64,000 nt of DNA, taken from Phytopythium helicoides. Lineage: Eukaryota; Oomycota; Peronosporomycetes; Pythiales; Pythiaceae. How positions within the stretch are numbered: the first letter of the stretch is position 1; each line of letters begins with the position of its first letter. The translations under genes were made by a program, and so were the position numbers. The DNA is taken from contig JANFNE010000036.1 of assembly GCA_024867545.1 (NCBI GenBank), positions 1 to 64,000 on the forward strand, in the 5' to 3' direction. Below are positions 1 through 11,514 of this stretch, in pieces. The notes under the pieces were generated by a model that was not told the origin of the DNA, searched no databases, and was given only the letters and a program-made list of their open reading frames with translations.

Positions 1-3000
1 GACACTTTTGGAAGGTATTTATCACTCGCAGTGGAAGAAATCGGAGACATCTTGATGGTTTGCTGCTGTTCAAGCGACCAGACTCGACTGAAAAAGCATT
101 TGTACTTGGATGAGGACGATCAAGGGCACTTGGAGTGGGTGGTGTTTGCAATTTGTAATGATATGGCGAGTTTAGGCAAGTTTGCTCAAGATGTCCACGC
201 AGTACCCAAGGGTGTCAGTACGTGCTTGGACAAGCTTGGCTCTATCCTTGATGCAAGTCGCTCAACGCTAGCTGAAGACGAGGGCGCTCCAATGAAGCAT
301 CACGATGCTGAGGTGTTTGCTTCCGCCCCACCCTCATCCATTCAGGCAAGCGAGTACCTACGGAAGTTTATCGAGTGGGAGTCCAATAGCGAGGCGAGGT
401 TTTATCGCTCTCGCCGGGCGTTTGGGTCAACTTCACGAGTGGAAGGACTTTCGCCAGCTCCTGCGCGACCAGCGAGTGGACTTCACCAGCGACTGTCTAG
501 CGAAGTGGTTCGTCTATCAAAGGTTTCCTCAAGCATCCACACCTTAAGGCAGTCATCCAGACCCCAAGATCACACAGAGCTCGTTCGTTTGGCTGGGAAG
601 CTTGCTCACGTCCTTCTATATCGTAGCTGGAGGGATGCTGATCACTCAGCTAGTGAGCATCCTCGCGACAGCGTTCTGATCGGTATCGCTGACGCACTAG
701 GCGATGTTGGAGCTCTTGACTCGGATACGAGTTCGATTTGAGCCCTGGTGCGGATGTGAGAGAGTTATCACGGCTTTTTCAATATCGATTCCAGCGAGGA
801 GCGCTCTGTGAGACGTCCCCCAATTTTCTCACCTCAATGCACGAGCAACTTGTTGCGTGGCTAAGCTCTTTATTATTTGAGCAGCGTCAAGCACGTGCCA
901 AAGTTATCTCTGAGGCACTGATCGCGCTCCGACGAATTCAAGGCACAAATGAAGGTCTTTGGGCTCACTCTCAAAGTAAAGACAAAGATCTGAGGCAATT
1001 TTTGAGTGAGTTTTACGCTGAAACCACGGCGGATTGGTCTGCCTCCATTGGGATATCTACCGAAAAACCAATGCTCACTGTTACTCGTGCAACGTTATCT
1101 GATTTGTGGCGTCAAAGCACCTCGATGGATTTTCAAGCGTGGATTTACGCAATATCTTAGCTGAGGAAACGCCAGATTTGACCTTGCAAGCGTGTCGTAG
1201 TCTTATGACAATGCGCGCAGACCTAGCGGTTTCAGCGTTTCCCTACTTGATTTGGACGATCTTCGACACTGAGTTGGACTCAAACGAGAGTCCTGACGTC
1301 GCGAATGCTGCGAATCGACTCCGTCAAGTACGGGCTGACGTTAATGATGGCGTTCGTTGGATTGTGAAAGAAGCTGGTCGTGATTATCTCGCAGAAAATG
1401 GTGTTGTAGCACTCGACGGTGCAAGTGCACCACGTGCTGAGGTGGTGCAGACTGTGCTACATACTATCAACTTTCTCCGTGAAACCGAAAAAGTAAAGTT
1501 CATTAGCACCGTACGAGCTCCAACCAAGTCGAAGGGGAAAGCTACAACAGGGTCGCAGACAGCACAGCAGAAACCTTCCTATGGATGTATCCTCGATGTA
1601 GACCTGTTGGACATCGCACGCGCAGCAGTTAGCGTGAAGATGCCGTTCTCCGCAATGCAATACGTGGAAATGTGGATCGAACATACTTATGGAGAGGTGC
1701 TGCCTCTGTCTCACCCGGTATTTGACAATGAAGCATCCAGCGCCGAGTTTCGGCAAGTGCTCGTCGAGGCGTACAGACACGATAGCAACATTGACGGAGT
1801 GTATGGCGTGAGTGATGGACGAACATTTGGCTCACAGCTCGTCACGTACAGCCAAGAAGGGGATTACTCAAGGACGCTTCCTTTGTTCGATGTGATGCTC
1901 CAGTTCTCGGGCGGCTCCAATATCCGAGCGCAAGAGGGCATGCTGCTATCTCTCCAGAAGCTAGGATATAACCACTTACTTGAGGGATACGTGGCATCGG
2001 TCGGTCAAGCGGTCTCTAGCGGCAACAACAGTGGGCTGTCAACGTCGTCTCTCGACTACAAATATGAACGTGCCTGGAAGAATATGCAGTGGAATGCTGT
2101 TATAACTGACATTGAATCGGGAAGCGAGTCTTTGCACGCCTCGGATCTCCACCAATCCGTGTATTCTCAACAGAAAATGTTATTCGAGTCTTTGAAGGCA
2201 ATTGTGCACCGCGACTTCAAAACCCTCCCAAATATCACATCAGAGGCAAAGATGCAGATCCTCCAAGCTCTCCAACTCAGTCTTAGTGGACTGGAGACAA
2301 CCCAGGAGTCGTATCGTGCGCTAGGGTACCTCCAGTCTATCCGAGAAATCGAGGAAGTTGCAGTTGCCATGGAAGGCAATCAACGAAGAGTCTTTGATGC
2401 ACCGAGAACAGGCTTTGGTTCTTCTAGCGCAACACCAGTAAGTCTAGACATGTCAACCTTCCTTGAATCGTGGCAACAGAGGCACACACAGGTTCGTAAG
2501 GACTTTGATACGATCGACAACTTGCTGGCAGTCGAAGAAGTGCTTATCAAGACCGCTGATCCATCCCCTGAATCGGCGAGTGCTCTCTCCAAGCTTTATC
2601 TCTCTCTTGCAGCTCGTGGACGAAAGGCAAAACGTGTGGCTATCGCACACAGTGCATTGTTGCGCCTCGAACAGCTCAAGGATCGGAACCTTCTGAATGT
2701 GTTTGAGGTCCTGCAGTGGAAAATGCAGCGCGCGAAGCTTTTGTGGGGCCAGCAAGAAGGACGCAGTGCCATTTGGACGGCAAAGCAAGTGAGCATCGAA
2801 GTGGACTCGTACTTGCAGCAGCCGCTGACTGCAGCTGACCAGACTGATTTGATGCTGCTCCAAATCAATGTCCTAACTGTAACGGGGAAATGGATTGCTG
2901 CGCAGAGGTCTGAGAGCTCCCAAGTGATCATTGATGAATACTTCAAGCGCGCGACTAATCTTGTTGAGGCCATGGATGTAGCATCGATTGCTGATCGCAT

Positions 3001-4966
3001 AAGTCAAGCGGCGAAGGCTCATTTAGCGCTAGCTGAATATATGGGTGAAATGCACCACCAAGTAAACGCCCGTATCAAGTCGCGCGAGTGGCTTGCTGGC
3101 AAGAAAGTTGCAGAAGCTCGGGCAAAAGAGCTAGCGGCGTGTAAAGCGATGCGTCAGGAGCTCCAGGACGCGAACTGCAGGCACATCCTTGGGCTTGAAC
3201 GAGAAGTCGAATATGACAAAGCTGAGCGCGCAAGCGTCGAGCAGTCGGTGGATTTGTTCCTGATTGGGGCGCTGGGTCATTATGGAAAAGGCCATGGAAT
3301 GTCCAGCAGAGGAGAGCTCGCAACTGTGTTCAAAGTCGTGTCGCTGTGGTTTGCAAACTACTCCAACGCGACTGTAGATGCTTCCATGAAGGACGTGATC
3401 GAGACTGTACCGTCATACAAGTTCGTGCCGTTGTCATACCAAATTATCTCTCGCATTGGAAGTGGCGTGACCATGTCGGGCGATGGAGAGAGCTCACCAA
3501 AGGTGCCTCAGGATGCACTGAGTGAGCTAGTTCTTAAGCTATGCCAACAGCACCCTCACCACACCTTAATCCAGCTGATTGCGCTCAAGAATGGCAGTGA
3601 CGCAGCTGGCAAGAATGCACGAGCATTCCGAACTAACGTGGGTGACACGAAATCGGCTATCGCACGACAATATTTGGATGCACTACGTCGCACCGATCAG
3701 CGCGAGTTGATTGAGGCACAAGACACGCTTGCTAACCTGTACATTCAGCTAGCTCTTCTAAACACTGAGCAATACCAGCAGAAGAACGTCAAGGACATCC
3801 GACTGGCTCATGTGCCAATAATGAACTCGAGTGTCCGCTCAAGTGGTCGTGAACGCTTACCCAACTTTGAGCAATGCTTTCGTGAGTTCTCTCGCCGAGG
3901 AGGTAACCGCGACTCTCTACCTGCCATTTTGACGTTGACGATTTCTCCGCGCGCTGATATGGATTACTCACGCGTTGTACGCATTCAGTCGTTCGCATCA
4001 ACGTTTTCCATCACGGACAGTGGTGTTCACCGACCCAAGATCCTGCACTGTAGTGGTTCGAACGGACTTCGGTACAAACAGCTTGGTAAGGGCTTGGACG
4101 ACACGCGACAAGATTTGGTCATCGAGCAAGTCTTCGAGACAGTAAATCAGTTTTTGAAAGAGAGCGAGAAAACTCGAAAGCGGAAACTTCGCTTGGTCAC
4201 ATACCGCATTGTGCCGCTCTCGCCTGCCGCTGGTGTGTTCGAGTGGGTCGACAAGACGATGCCTTTCGGCGATTACCTCGTCACTCGGTCGTCGAAGAAG
4301 ATGGGTGCGCACGAGCGCTATCACCCGCACGAATGGCGACATGCAGCGTGTCGGTCACACCTGAAAGCTGCGCCAGACAAGCTGAAGGCATACAAGCAAA
4401 TTGAGGCGCGCTTTACTCCCGCTTTTCACCATTTCTTCCTGGAGAAGTTCCCCGGCCCAGCCACGTGGTACTCTCGATGACTCGCCTACGTGCGAAGTGT
4501 GGCTGTGACGTCGATTGTCGGGTATATCCTTGGTATCGGCGATCGACACGCACAAAACATCTTGATGCATGAGGAGACGGCCGAATTCGTCCACATCGAT
4601 TTTGACGTCGTGTTTGATCAGGGAATGGCGTTGTTGACCCCTGAGACGGTGCCCTTCCGACTCACTCGCGATATGGTCGACGGCATGGGTGTCTCGGGCT
4701 GCGATGGCGTGTTTTCGCGATGCTGCGAGGCCACATTTCAGCTCTTGCGCGCCAAGGCTGCCTCCGTCGTGACAATCCTCGAGGTGTTCGTGCATGACCC
4801 GTTGTACCGCTGGATGCTGTCGCCACTCAAGGCCCTACGGCTGCAGAAGGATCACCAGGCGGCGCGGAGGCGGCGACCCAGTCCTTCGCTCGCGAGCCCT
4901 CCAAGATGGCGGTCAAGGGTGCCGCCCAAGCGGTACATCGGGCACAAAAGGGTACATGTACCGTGA
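1..4966 (+). pseudogene. ATM/Tel1-like PI3K-related kinase, broken, 5' end outside window
   Basis: This is the C-terminal part of an ATM/Tel1 family checkpoint kinase (FAT region, then PI3K-like kinase domain). ATM hallmarks are clear: ILHCSGSNGLRYKQLGKG (about 4041-4088), DDTRQD, VEWV-type text before [16 protein letters not shown] (about 4540-4563), [19 protein letters not shown] and DPLYRW..PLKAL. The frame is broken repeatedly. Coding sense moves from frame 1 (to 741) with a likely excursion near 420-545, to frame 3 (738-1160), to frame 2 (from 1106). There is an in-frame TGA at 4478-4480 inside the kinase domain, after WYSR and before LAYVRSVA. The metal-binding DFG-equivalent reads [11 protein letters not shown], with Asp for Gly. 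Homology stops near 4930 at HRAQK and no FATC tail (GW.AW.) follows; a hairpin lies just downstream. Some shifts sit at T-runs, so sequencing error is possible for those, but stop, Gly-to-Asp change and FATC loss together favour a decayed gene. Confidence 0.8.
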
Positions 4967-4980
4967 TAATGGAACATTAT

Positions 4981-5055
4981 GGTGCGGGACTTTTTTTGGC
5001 GTATCTGATTGACCCGACGCACCAATCAGATACGCCAAATAGTCCTGCTTCGCAC
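4981..5055. repeat. Inverted repeat/hairpin at the broken 3' end of the ATM-like gene
   Basis: Perfect 17-nt arms TTTGGCGTATCTGATTG (4995-5011) and its reverse complement (5023-5039) flank an 11-nt loop. Imperfect pairing extends outward (GGTGCG..GGAC against GTCC..CGCAC) for about 30 nt per side. It lies where the FATC-coding part should be. It could be a small foldback/MITE-like insertion or a terminator-like structure. Confidence 0.75.
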
Positions 5056-5292
5056 ACTAACTGATTACCAGGTAGTCAACACGGTACTGTCTATTGTAGC
5101 ATACTGTCAACTGCGTAAATAAATTCACCTCCCAAAAATGAATGGAGATGAATATCTCCCAGGTAGACAAATGGTAGATGGGCACACTAGTCGGTCGCAC
5201 TTAAACGGGAGCTAGGATCGCGCTTTGGGGAGAGAGGAAACCAAATCTCCAAGAGAAGACGACGCGGAGCTGAAGAGCCGATCGACGCCAAG

Positions 5293-6930
5293 ATGCCGCT
5301 CGAGTCGACGATGATATGGTGCGTTCCTGACCTTCAGCGCCGTAAATAAAAGATGCGGAGGCTGCCGTGGCGCTCGTGCGCGAAAGAACGGCGCGATTTG
5401 GCCCAGTGGAAGCCGAGAACGAGGCGATCGAAGCGCCGTCGTTGCGTGCTCCAATTCGGACGCTAACGCTTGCTTGGACGCCCGTGGGTTCTACAGCCTG
5501 GACAACTCGGAGTGGATGCGCAACGGCGACTACATCCCCTCGCGGCTCGAGGCGCAGCACGATGCTGCCAACCTGCTCTGCGGCACCAAGACGCAGTCCA
5601 ACCCCGAGAGCACGGTCGGCGTGCTCGCCATGGCGGGCAAAGGGTGCGACGGCGCTCTTCTCTGCCGGCTGTCTGTAGTGATTTAACTCTGGTTGATACG
5701 ACGACAGCGTGCAAGTGCTGGCCTCCCCTACAGACAACATGGGCACGCTGCTGAGCGCGATCCATAGCGTGAACATCGGCGGCGTCATGAAGCTCTCGAA
5801 CGCGCTGCAGGTCGCACAGCTCGCACTCAAGCACCGACGGAACAAGACAGGTGTGGACTGCTCTCAGTGTATGCTTGAGAACGGAGCGATTGCTTATGAT
5901 GTTTTTTTTTTCTGTCTCGTCCTGCAGGTGCACAGCGCATTGTCGTGTTCATCGGTTCGCCAGTGGTTGAGGACGAGAAGACGCTGACCAAGATCGGCAA
6001 GCTGCTCAAGAAGAACAATGTGCGTCTCGAATTTGTGTCATGAATTGATCCGAAATCGATGGCTAACTGTGACTTTGTTTTGAGCAGATCGCTGTGGACG
6101 TGATTAGCATGGGCGACGTCGACACGAATGCAAACAAGCTGCAGGTGTTCGTGGACGCCGCCAGCAGCAACAGCAACAGGTTGGGTGGATACGCTCTTGC
6201 GTCATTGCAACCTCCATCTGCCTAGCGTGTGCTCATTCTTGCATGTGAATTGCAGTCATCTGGTCACTGTGCCTCCTGGAGTGCTGCCGTCGGACGTGCT
6301 GGTGTCGTCTCCCGTTCTTCATGGAGAGGACAGTGGTATGGGTGGCGCCATGGCAGGTGCTGCTGGTGGAGCTGGAAACGATGCGTTTGCAGAGTACGGC
6401 GGTGTCGACCCGAGCCTCGACCCCGAGCTCGCGCTGGTAGGTGGCTCCAGCTGTCATGAATTGTCCTCTTCAGTATTCTCATTCTTTCCTCTGTACAGGC
6501 TCTTCGTGTGTCGATGGAGGAAGAGCGCGCGCGCCAGGAGGCAGCCCAGAAGCGTGCTGCCGAGGCGAAGCAGCAAGAAGAGGCTGCCGCCGCGGCAGCT
6601 GCTGCTCCCGCAGCTCCTACCCCCGAGCCTGCTCCTGCTCAAGCCACGGAGACTGCTGCTGCTGCTAGCACCCCCGCACCAAAGCCGGATGCTCCTGTAG
6701 CGGCTGCTACTGCTGCGACTGCATCGGCGCCCGCCGCCGCCGGTGGTGCACCGCCTCCGGCTCCTGCGGCTGCGTCGACGCTTCCGTTCATGGACCCTAC
6801 GTTCGTCAACTCGCTGCTGTCTGGTCTGCCTGGCGTGGACCCAAACGACCCGAAGATCAAGGCCGCGATGGCGCAAATGGGCAAGAAGGACGGCGACAAG
6901 AAGGACGAGGAGAAGAAGGAGGACAAGTAG
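5293..6930 (+). CDS. RPN10: 26S proteasome ubiquitin receptor Rpn10/PSMD4 (7 exons)
   Basis: Exons: 5293-5318, 5497-5643, 5708-5850, 5928-6019, 6088-6179, 6256-6436, 6499-6930 (1113 nt, 370 aa). All introns are GT..AG and 62-178 bp; CTAAC occurs before the first acceptor. The product is the ubiquitin-binding subunit of the 19S regulatory particle. An N-terminal VWA domain (about aa 1-190) carries [45 protein letters not shown] and [11 protein letters not shown] ubiquitin-interacting motif [15 protein letters not shown] spans the exon 6/7 junction. An Ala/Pro-rich linker and a C-terminal [16 protein letters not shown] block, as in plant and fungal orthologues, follow, then a Lys/Asp/Glu tail. 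Only one clear UIM is visible, whereas human PSMD4 has two. Confidence 0.95.
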
Positions 6931-7816
6931 AGCGACACGGACCGAGCAATTATGTCAGTGTACTTGGACACGCGAGCCGGACGCAGGTGTGAACGCAGTA
7001 ATCCATCTGCATGACTCCAATCCTGCTGATATGGACAGCGTGCGTTTCCACCTGCACTTCAACATGGGACAGTTGTCTGAGTCAAACGCCCCACATGCAA
7101 TCGCCATCACATGGTCCACCCATCCATTTAGTCGAGATGTAGCCGAGATCCGATGGAATCATGTCCGCCCAACGATGTGAAAGAAACCAACAAAGATGGT
7201 AGCTGCTCACCTACCTGCACAAGCACCACCACCACCACCACCGAATAAGACTCGCCTGTACTGTGGCGAATGCATGCATGCCTGCGCGTCTTATTCGACG
7301 CGTTTGATGGGCGATGCGAGCCGAAGTGCGTCTATTCTAGGAAGAATCCAGTACGATCCATTGCTCCATATCCTTCGTAAACCTATATCTTAGAATCTTA
7401 AAACATATGCGACACAACATCCACTATCTAATACCCTCCGAAACCAGATACAACCGTTGCGGTCTCGTCGGCGCGTCGCAGCACTTCAATCACCTGATTA
7501 CTCCAAGCGCCGAGTCTCTTTTTGCAGCGGACAATCCGAGCATGGACCAGAGCGCGAGGCGGCGCTCGGCTCGCCCCCATTGCCGCTCTGCCCGCTGCCT
7601 CGACACGCCGAGCGGATCTGCTCGCTTGAGCTCGAGCTCTCGTCCTGCAGAGCTCGTCCGCATCTTTCGGATCGGAGCGAGCGCCAAGTTGAAGCTGCTG
7701 GCGTGCCGGCTCGCTGGAAACGCGCAGTCCCGGATTCCCGCGATCACTCGCAGGTCGTCCACCGCCAGCTACCGTTTGCACCCCGGCAATTGCTAGGAAG
7801 AAAGAGCAGCAAAGCA
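6931..7816. other. Intergenic region Rpn10 - AGC kinase
   Basis: Open reading frames here are short or low in coding character. The kinase frame stays open upstream to 7457, but the extra N-terminal text is Arg/Ser-rich and unconserved in appearance, so it is treated as 5' UTR. A short CAC/ACC-rich run lies near 7220-7245. Nothing else was recognised. Confidence 0.5.
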
Positions 7817-9457
7817 ATGGTCCTGCAGGTGTTCGCGCGGCGAGACCCTGCGCTGAGTGATGAGGCCAAGCGGTTCCTGCACTCGCTGCCGCCGTCGTTC
7901 GTCGCCAGCTTCCGCAAGCGCCGACGAGTGATCCCCGTGTGGAGCTCGCACCACTACTGCGTAGCCATCAAGTCGAGCTACCTCGTCTACCACCGCGACG
8001 ACGCAGGCGTCTCCAACACGGCTAACAGCAGCAACAATAACAACAACAATCAGCAGCAGTCGTCCCAGGCAAAAGACGTCGCCAAGGTGCTCAAGTTTGT
8101 CAATCTGCTGCAATGCAGGGTCAAGATTGTGGACGACGACCACCACGCGGGCTTTGTGTTTGTGCTAGCACCTGCGACCAGCACTGGGGGCGGTCACTCC
8201 GTCTACTTCGCTGCCGACTCAGAAAAGGACCGCGCGCGGTTTGTGGCTCATGTCACCGCTCTCCAGCAAAGAGCGCCTCCCAATATGCGCGACTTCACGA
8301 CACTCAAGCTCCTTGGCCGTGGTCACTATGGTCGCGTTCTTCTCGCTCGGCTGCAGTCGCCAGGGACTGCCGCGCAGCAGAGCTGCAGCAGTGTCGATGA
8401 GAACCAATTGTTCGCCATCAAGGAGATGAAGCTCGGACAGGTGAAGGCAAAAGTCGCGTACGCTGAGCGCTCTGTCATGGAGTGGGCTGGCCGCCACCCA
8501 TTCCTTCTCCCGCTCGATTTTGCCATGGCTCGCGGTCGCGCCGTCTTCCTCGTTTCACCGTTTCTAGCAGGCGGAGACTTGTTCGTGCATCTGCAACAGC
8601 ACGGAGGGGCACTGGAGGAGCGCGCCGTCCGCTTTTATGGCGCCGAGCTTGTACTTGCACTCGAGCATTTGCACTCGATGAGCATCGTCCACCGCGACAT
8701 CAAGCCTGAGAACGTGCTCCTGGGACTTGATGGTCACATCAAGCTCGCAGACATGGGTCTCGCCAAGCGATTGACTTCTCGAAACGGTCGCACCAACACC
8801 ATGTGCGGAACTGACACCTATCTTCCGCCTGAAATGGTAGCCCGTGCGCCAGGAGGGCACGGACTACCAGTGGATTTCTGGCAGCTTGGCTGCTTGCTGT
8901 TCGAACTGCGTGCTGGATACCCTCCGTTCTACCTGCCTCAGTCTAGTCAGAAGAGCACTCATCAGCGGATTCTGCAGCTACCAGTCCGCTACCCACGAAA
9001 CATGTCCGCCGAGCTGCAAGACTTGGTTTCAAAATTGCTTGACAAGCGCCCTGAGCAGCGGATGGGCTCGACCGCAGGAATGAGTGAGGTGAAGGCGCAC
9101 GCGTTCTTCCGCGGTGTCAACTGGGACGAAGTTGTAAAGAAGCAAGTGGTCCCGCCACTCATGCCTCGTGCCGTGACGCCGGAGAACCTTGTTTGCAACT
9201 TTGACCCTCAATTTACCGATCAGCCACACCAGCTTTACGTCCCAGAGGAGCTGGGAGACGAGCTCGCACGCGACTTTGGCGGCTTCGATTACTGCCGTCC
9301 GCCGACACCCAAGAAGCGAATGCGTTTGGACGAAAGCGGAAGCGGCAGCGTGACTGCCAATGAGTCATTTGTCCGTCTCAGCGCCGACTCAACCAGTGTT
9401 GACGACGGAGACGACAAGCCTGAGGTCGAGCCAGAGGCTGTGCGCATCAAGATTTGA
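7817..9457 (+). CDS. AGC-family Ser/Thr protein kinase with N-terminal PH-like region
   Basis: 546 aa from ATG 7817; the frame is open to 7457 but MVLQVFARRDP starts the conserved-looking part. Residues about 40-150 resemble a PH-type fold (VIPVWSSHHYCVAIKSSYLVY and an end AADSEKDRARFVAHV), interrupted by an Asn/Gln run (about aa 70-82). The kinase domain (about aa 158-430) has the glycine loop LGRGHYGRV, lysine FAIKEM, HRDIKPENVL, CGTDTYLPPEM (activation loop/APE region) and VDFWQLGCLLFEL. The metal-binding motif is DMG rather than DFG (LADMGLAKR). An AGC C-terminal extension follows with FDPQFTDQ and a hydrophobic motif FGGFDY, where an acidic residue occupies the usual phosphosite. Similar to the PKB/SGK/PKN type; the exact subfamily cannot be fixed by eye. 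No intron. Confidence 0.88.
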   Translation: MVLQVFARRDPALSDEAKRFLHSLPPSFVASFRKRRRVIPVWSSHHYCVAIKSSYLVYHRDDAGVSNTANSSNNNNNNQQQSSQAKDVAKVLKFVNLLQCRVKIVDDDHHAGFVFVLAPATSTGGGHSVYFAADSEKDRARFVAHVTALQQRAPPNMRDFTTLKLLGRGHYGRVLLARLQSPGTAAQQSCSSVDENQLFAIKEMKLGQVKAKVAYAERSVMEWAGRHPFLLPLDFAMARGRAVFLVSPFLAGGDLFVHLQQHGGALEERAVRFYGAELVLALEHLHSMSIVHRDIKPENVLLGLDGHIKLADMGLAKRLTSRNGRTNTMCGTDTYLPPEMVARAPGGHGLPVDFWQLGCLLFELRAGYPPFYLPQSSQKSTHQRILQLPVRYPRNMSAELQDLVSKLLDKRPEQRMGSTAGMSEVKAHAFFRGVNWDEVVKKQVVPPLMPRAVTPENLVCNFDPQFTDQPHQLYVPEELGDELARDFGGFDYCRPPTPKKRMRLDESGSGSVTANESFVRLSADSTSVDDGDDKPEVEPEAVRIKI

Positions 9458-10151
9458 GGTAATATTGGGGGGTGATATTGGTATGCACGCAGGAGGAACT
9501 AGCACATGAGCACATAACTTATGATAAAGCCACACATGAACCTACGCAATGCCAAACAAATGCGTGCGTCACAACACACAGAGCGAAATCTTTTGGATGA
9601 GGAAACCATGGGCTTGTAGATCACCTGACGCTGCGCTTTTGTCCATGTCACGCATTCAGGGCATGGAAGGAATTGATAGAGCTCCTGAATTGAATGGAGT
9701 CGTGATGGGGCTCGCGTGAAGACAAGTAACGAATATTGTTGTGATCTGTCAACGAGAAGCAGCTCAAGAACTGCCACACACACAATGAGCTCATCCATCT
9801 GTCGAGCCAGATGAATCTTCAAGACCTTCAAGCAGATGGTATAATCACCTCGGATTCGCTGATGGTTTTCAAAACATTATTGCAGGCATTCACCAGTGCA
9901 TCTGATTACATCGTCGAGTTGCCACACATTCAATGGTGGAGCGCATTCACGAATCTGATTACTGAAGTGCTCGTGTGCCGGGCATTCAAAAGGCTCAATA
10001 ATCGTCCTACTATAGCCCAGCCTAATCAGAGCCCAAGATGCTTGCCGCCGTTGGGGAGGCAGAACGCTTTGTTGCCTTCTTCAAACACAAAAACACCCGT
10101 GCTCGATATAACTCATTCCGGAATTTGCGCCGATCTCAACACTTCTTCCTG
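9458..10151. other. Intergenic region kinase - EEP protein
   Basis: No convincing gene. The downstream EEP frame stays open to 10038, but the residues before MASVRRSTS do not look like part of the secreted protein. Confidence 0.5.
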
Positions 10152-11207
10152 ATGGCCTCCGTTCGACGCTCAACCAGCTTTCTTGTTCTGGGCTTGTTGG
10201 CTGCCAGCATCGCTGCAACCCAAGCTGCGACCTTCACGGCTTGCCCGACCGCACCAGCAACTGCTGGTGACCGCCGCAAGACCAAGACGCAGCTCAAGTT
10301 CTCGACCTTCAATACCGAGTTCCTTTTCCTCACGGGCTTTGGGACTCTGGACTGCCCTGGTGCTGACTGCAAGTGGGCCGACGCGACGGCTGCCAACAAC
10401 CACATCAAGCAGATCGCCAACATCATCTACGAACTCGATTCGGATATCATCCAGATGAACGAAGTCGAGGACTGCACTGCACTCAACGCCGTCATCACGC
10501 AGCTCAAGACTCTTGGTGACTCGACGTACAAGCCGTACCTGGTCAAGGGAACTGACACCTCGACGGGACAAAACTCCGCGCTGCTGACTCGTGTTGACCC
10601 GATTGTGGATCTCAAGCGTACGAGCGCGACCGCAAGCATTCCTGTGTCTGGATCGACATGCCCGTCGGCTTCAGGCTACAGCTCTACGAAGGGTGTGTCC
10701 AAGCACTTCTACACGACTTTCAACGTGTCGGGATTCTCCAAGCCCATTACGCTTGTTGGCGCTCATCTGCTCGCCAACCCGGAGGACAAGGCAAGGTGCT
10801 ACGAGCGCGAGGCGCAGGCTAAGGTGCTTGCTGACCTAGCGAACGCAGCCATCTCGAGCGGCTATCACGCAATTATCTCGGGTGACATGAATGACTGGTC
10901 TGCAACGGTGCTGGACAAGAACAGCAACAAGCCCATCAGCAGCGTGCTCTCGATCCTTACGGGCTCCAACTTTGTTCAGGTAGCGTCCAAAGCCAGTCAG
11001 AGTGATCGCTACACGCAGTGGTACGACGAGGATAACGATTGCGTCTACGAGCTGACCGAAGTCAGCAGCTTGGACCACATTCTTGTCTCCAAGTCTCTCT
11101 CGAGCAGCGTCTCGTCAATCTCCTTCAACCACGACCTTTACACGACTTCGTGCAGCGGCTACAACAGCGACCACTACCCCGTGTCGATTGTCATCAAGGC
11201 TGTCTAA
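10152..11207 (+). CDS. Secreted endonuclease/exonuclease/phosphatase (DNase I-like) family protein
   Basis: 351 aa. The start at MASVRRSTS is chosen because it gives a typical signal peptide (SFLVLGLLAASIAATQA, cleavage near aa 26). The mature part has EEP-fold motifs in order: KFSTFNTEFLF (N of motif I), IIQMNEVED (metal-binding Glu), VGAHLLA, IISGDMNDW (GDxN), SLDHILVS and SDHYPVSI (catalytic SDH). Cysteines are frequent (CPGADC, CYERE, DNDC), in keeping with an extracellular enzyme. Likely a secreted nuclease or phosphodiesterase; nucleic acid or phospholipid/inositide substrates are both possible in this superfamily. The stop is followed by about 300 bp before the convergent MINDY gene. 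Confidence 0.88.
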   Translation: MASVRRSTSFLVLGLLAASIAATQAATFTACPTAPATAGDRRKTKTQLKFSTFNTEFLFLTGFGTLDCPGADCKWADATAANNHIKQIANIIYELDSDIIQMNEVEDCTALNAVITQLKTLGDSTYKPYLVKGTDTSTGQNSALLTRVDPIVDLKRTSATASIPVSGSTCPSASGYSSTKGVSKHFYTTFNVSGFSKPITLVGAHLLANPEDKARCYEREAQAKVLADLANAAISSGYHAIISGDMNDWSATVLDKNSNKPISSVLSILTGSNFVQVASKASQSDRYTQWYDEDNDCVYELTEVSSLDHILVSKSLSSSVSSISFNHDLYTTSCSGYNSDHYPVSIVIKAV

Positions 11208-11514
11208 GGACTGCAAGCAAGTGCAGTGGGTTTTTATCCACAACGATGCGCACTTTATGAGCAAGCAGTGCTTTGTGTTGATTCGCTCGAGAATGAATCA
11301 CTGTGAATACACGCGTTGGATTTCCATTTTGGTGGCGTTGTAGAGACTGATTTTAGTGTTCTCAACAGTGACATTGTGCTCAATACCACTCGCTTTACGT
11401 AATGCTGGGATTTGAATTTGTCAAGAAGGAGCTAGCACAATGAATGAGTCGACCATACAGTGTGCACTTGTTGAAATGAACCCGAACGATCGAATGGCAA
11501 TGTTATAGATATTC
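11208..11514. other. Convergent intergenic region
   Basis: 3' flanks of the EEP gene (plus strand) and the MINDY gene (minus strand). No gene seen. Confidence 0.6.
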
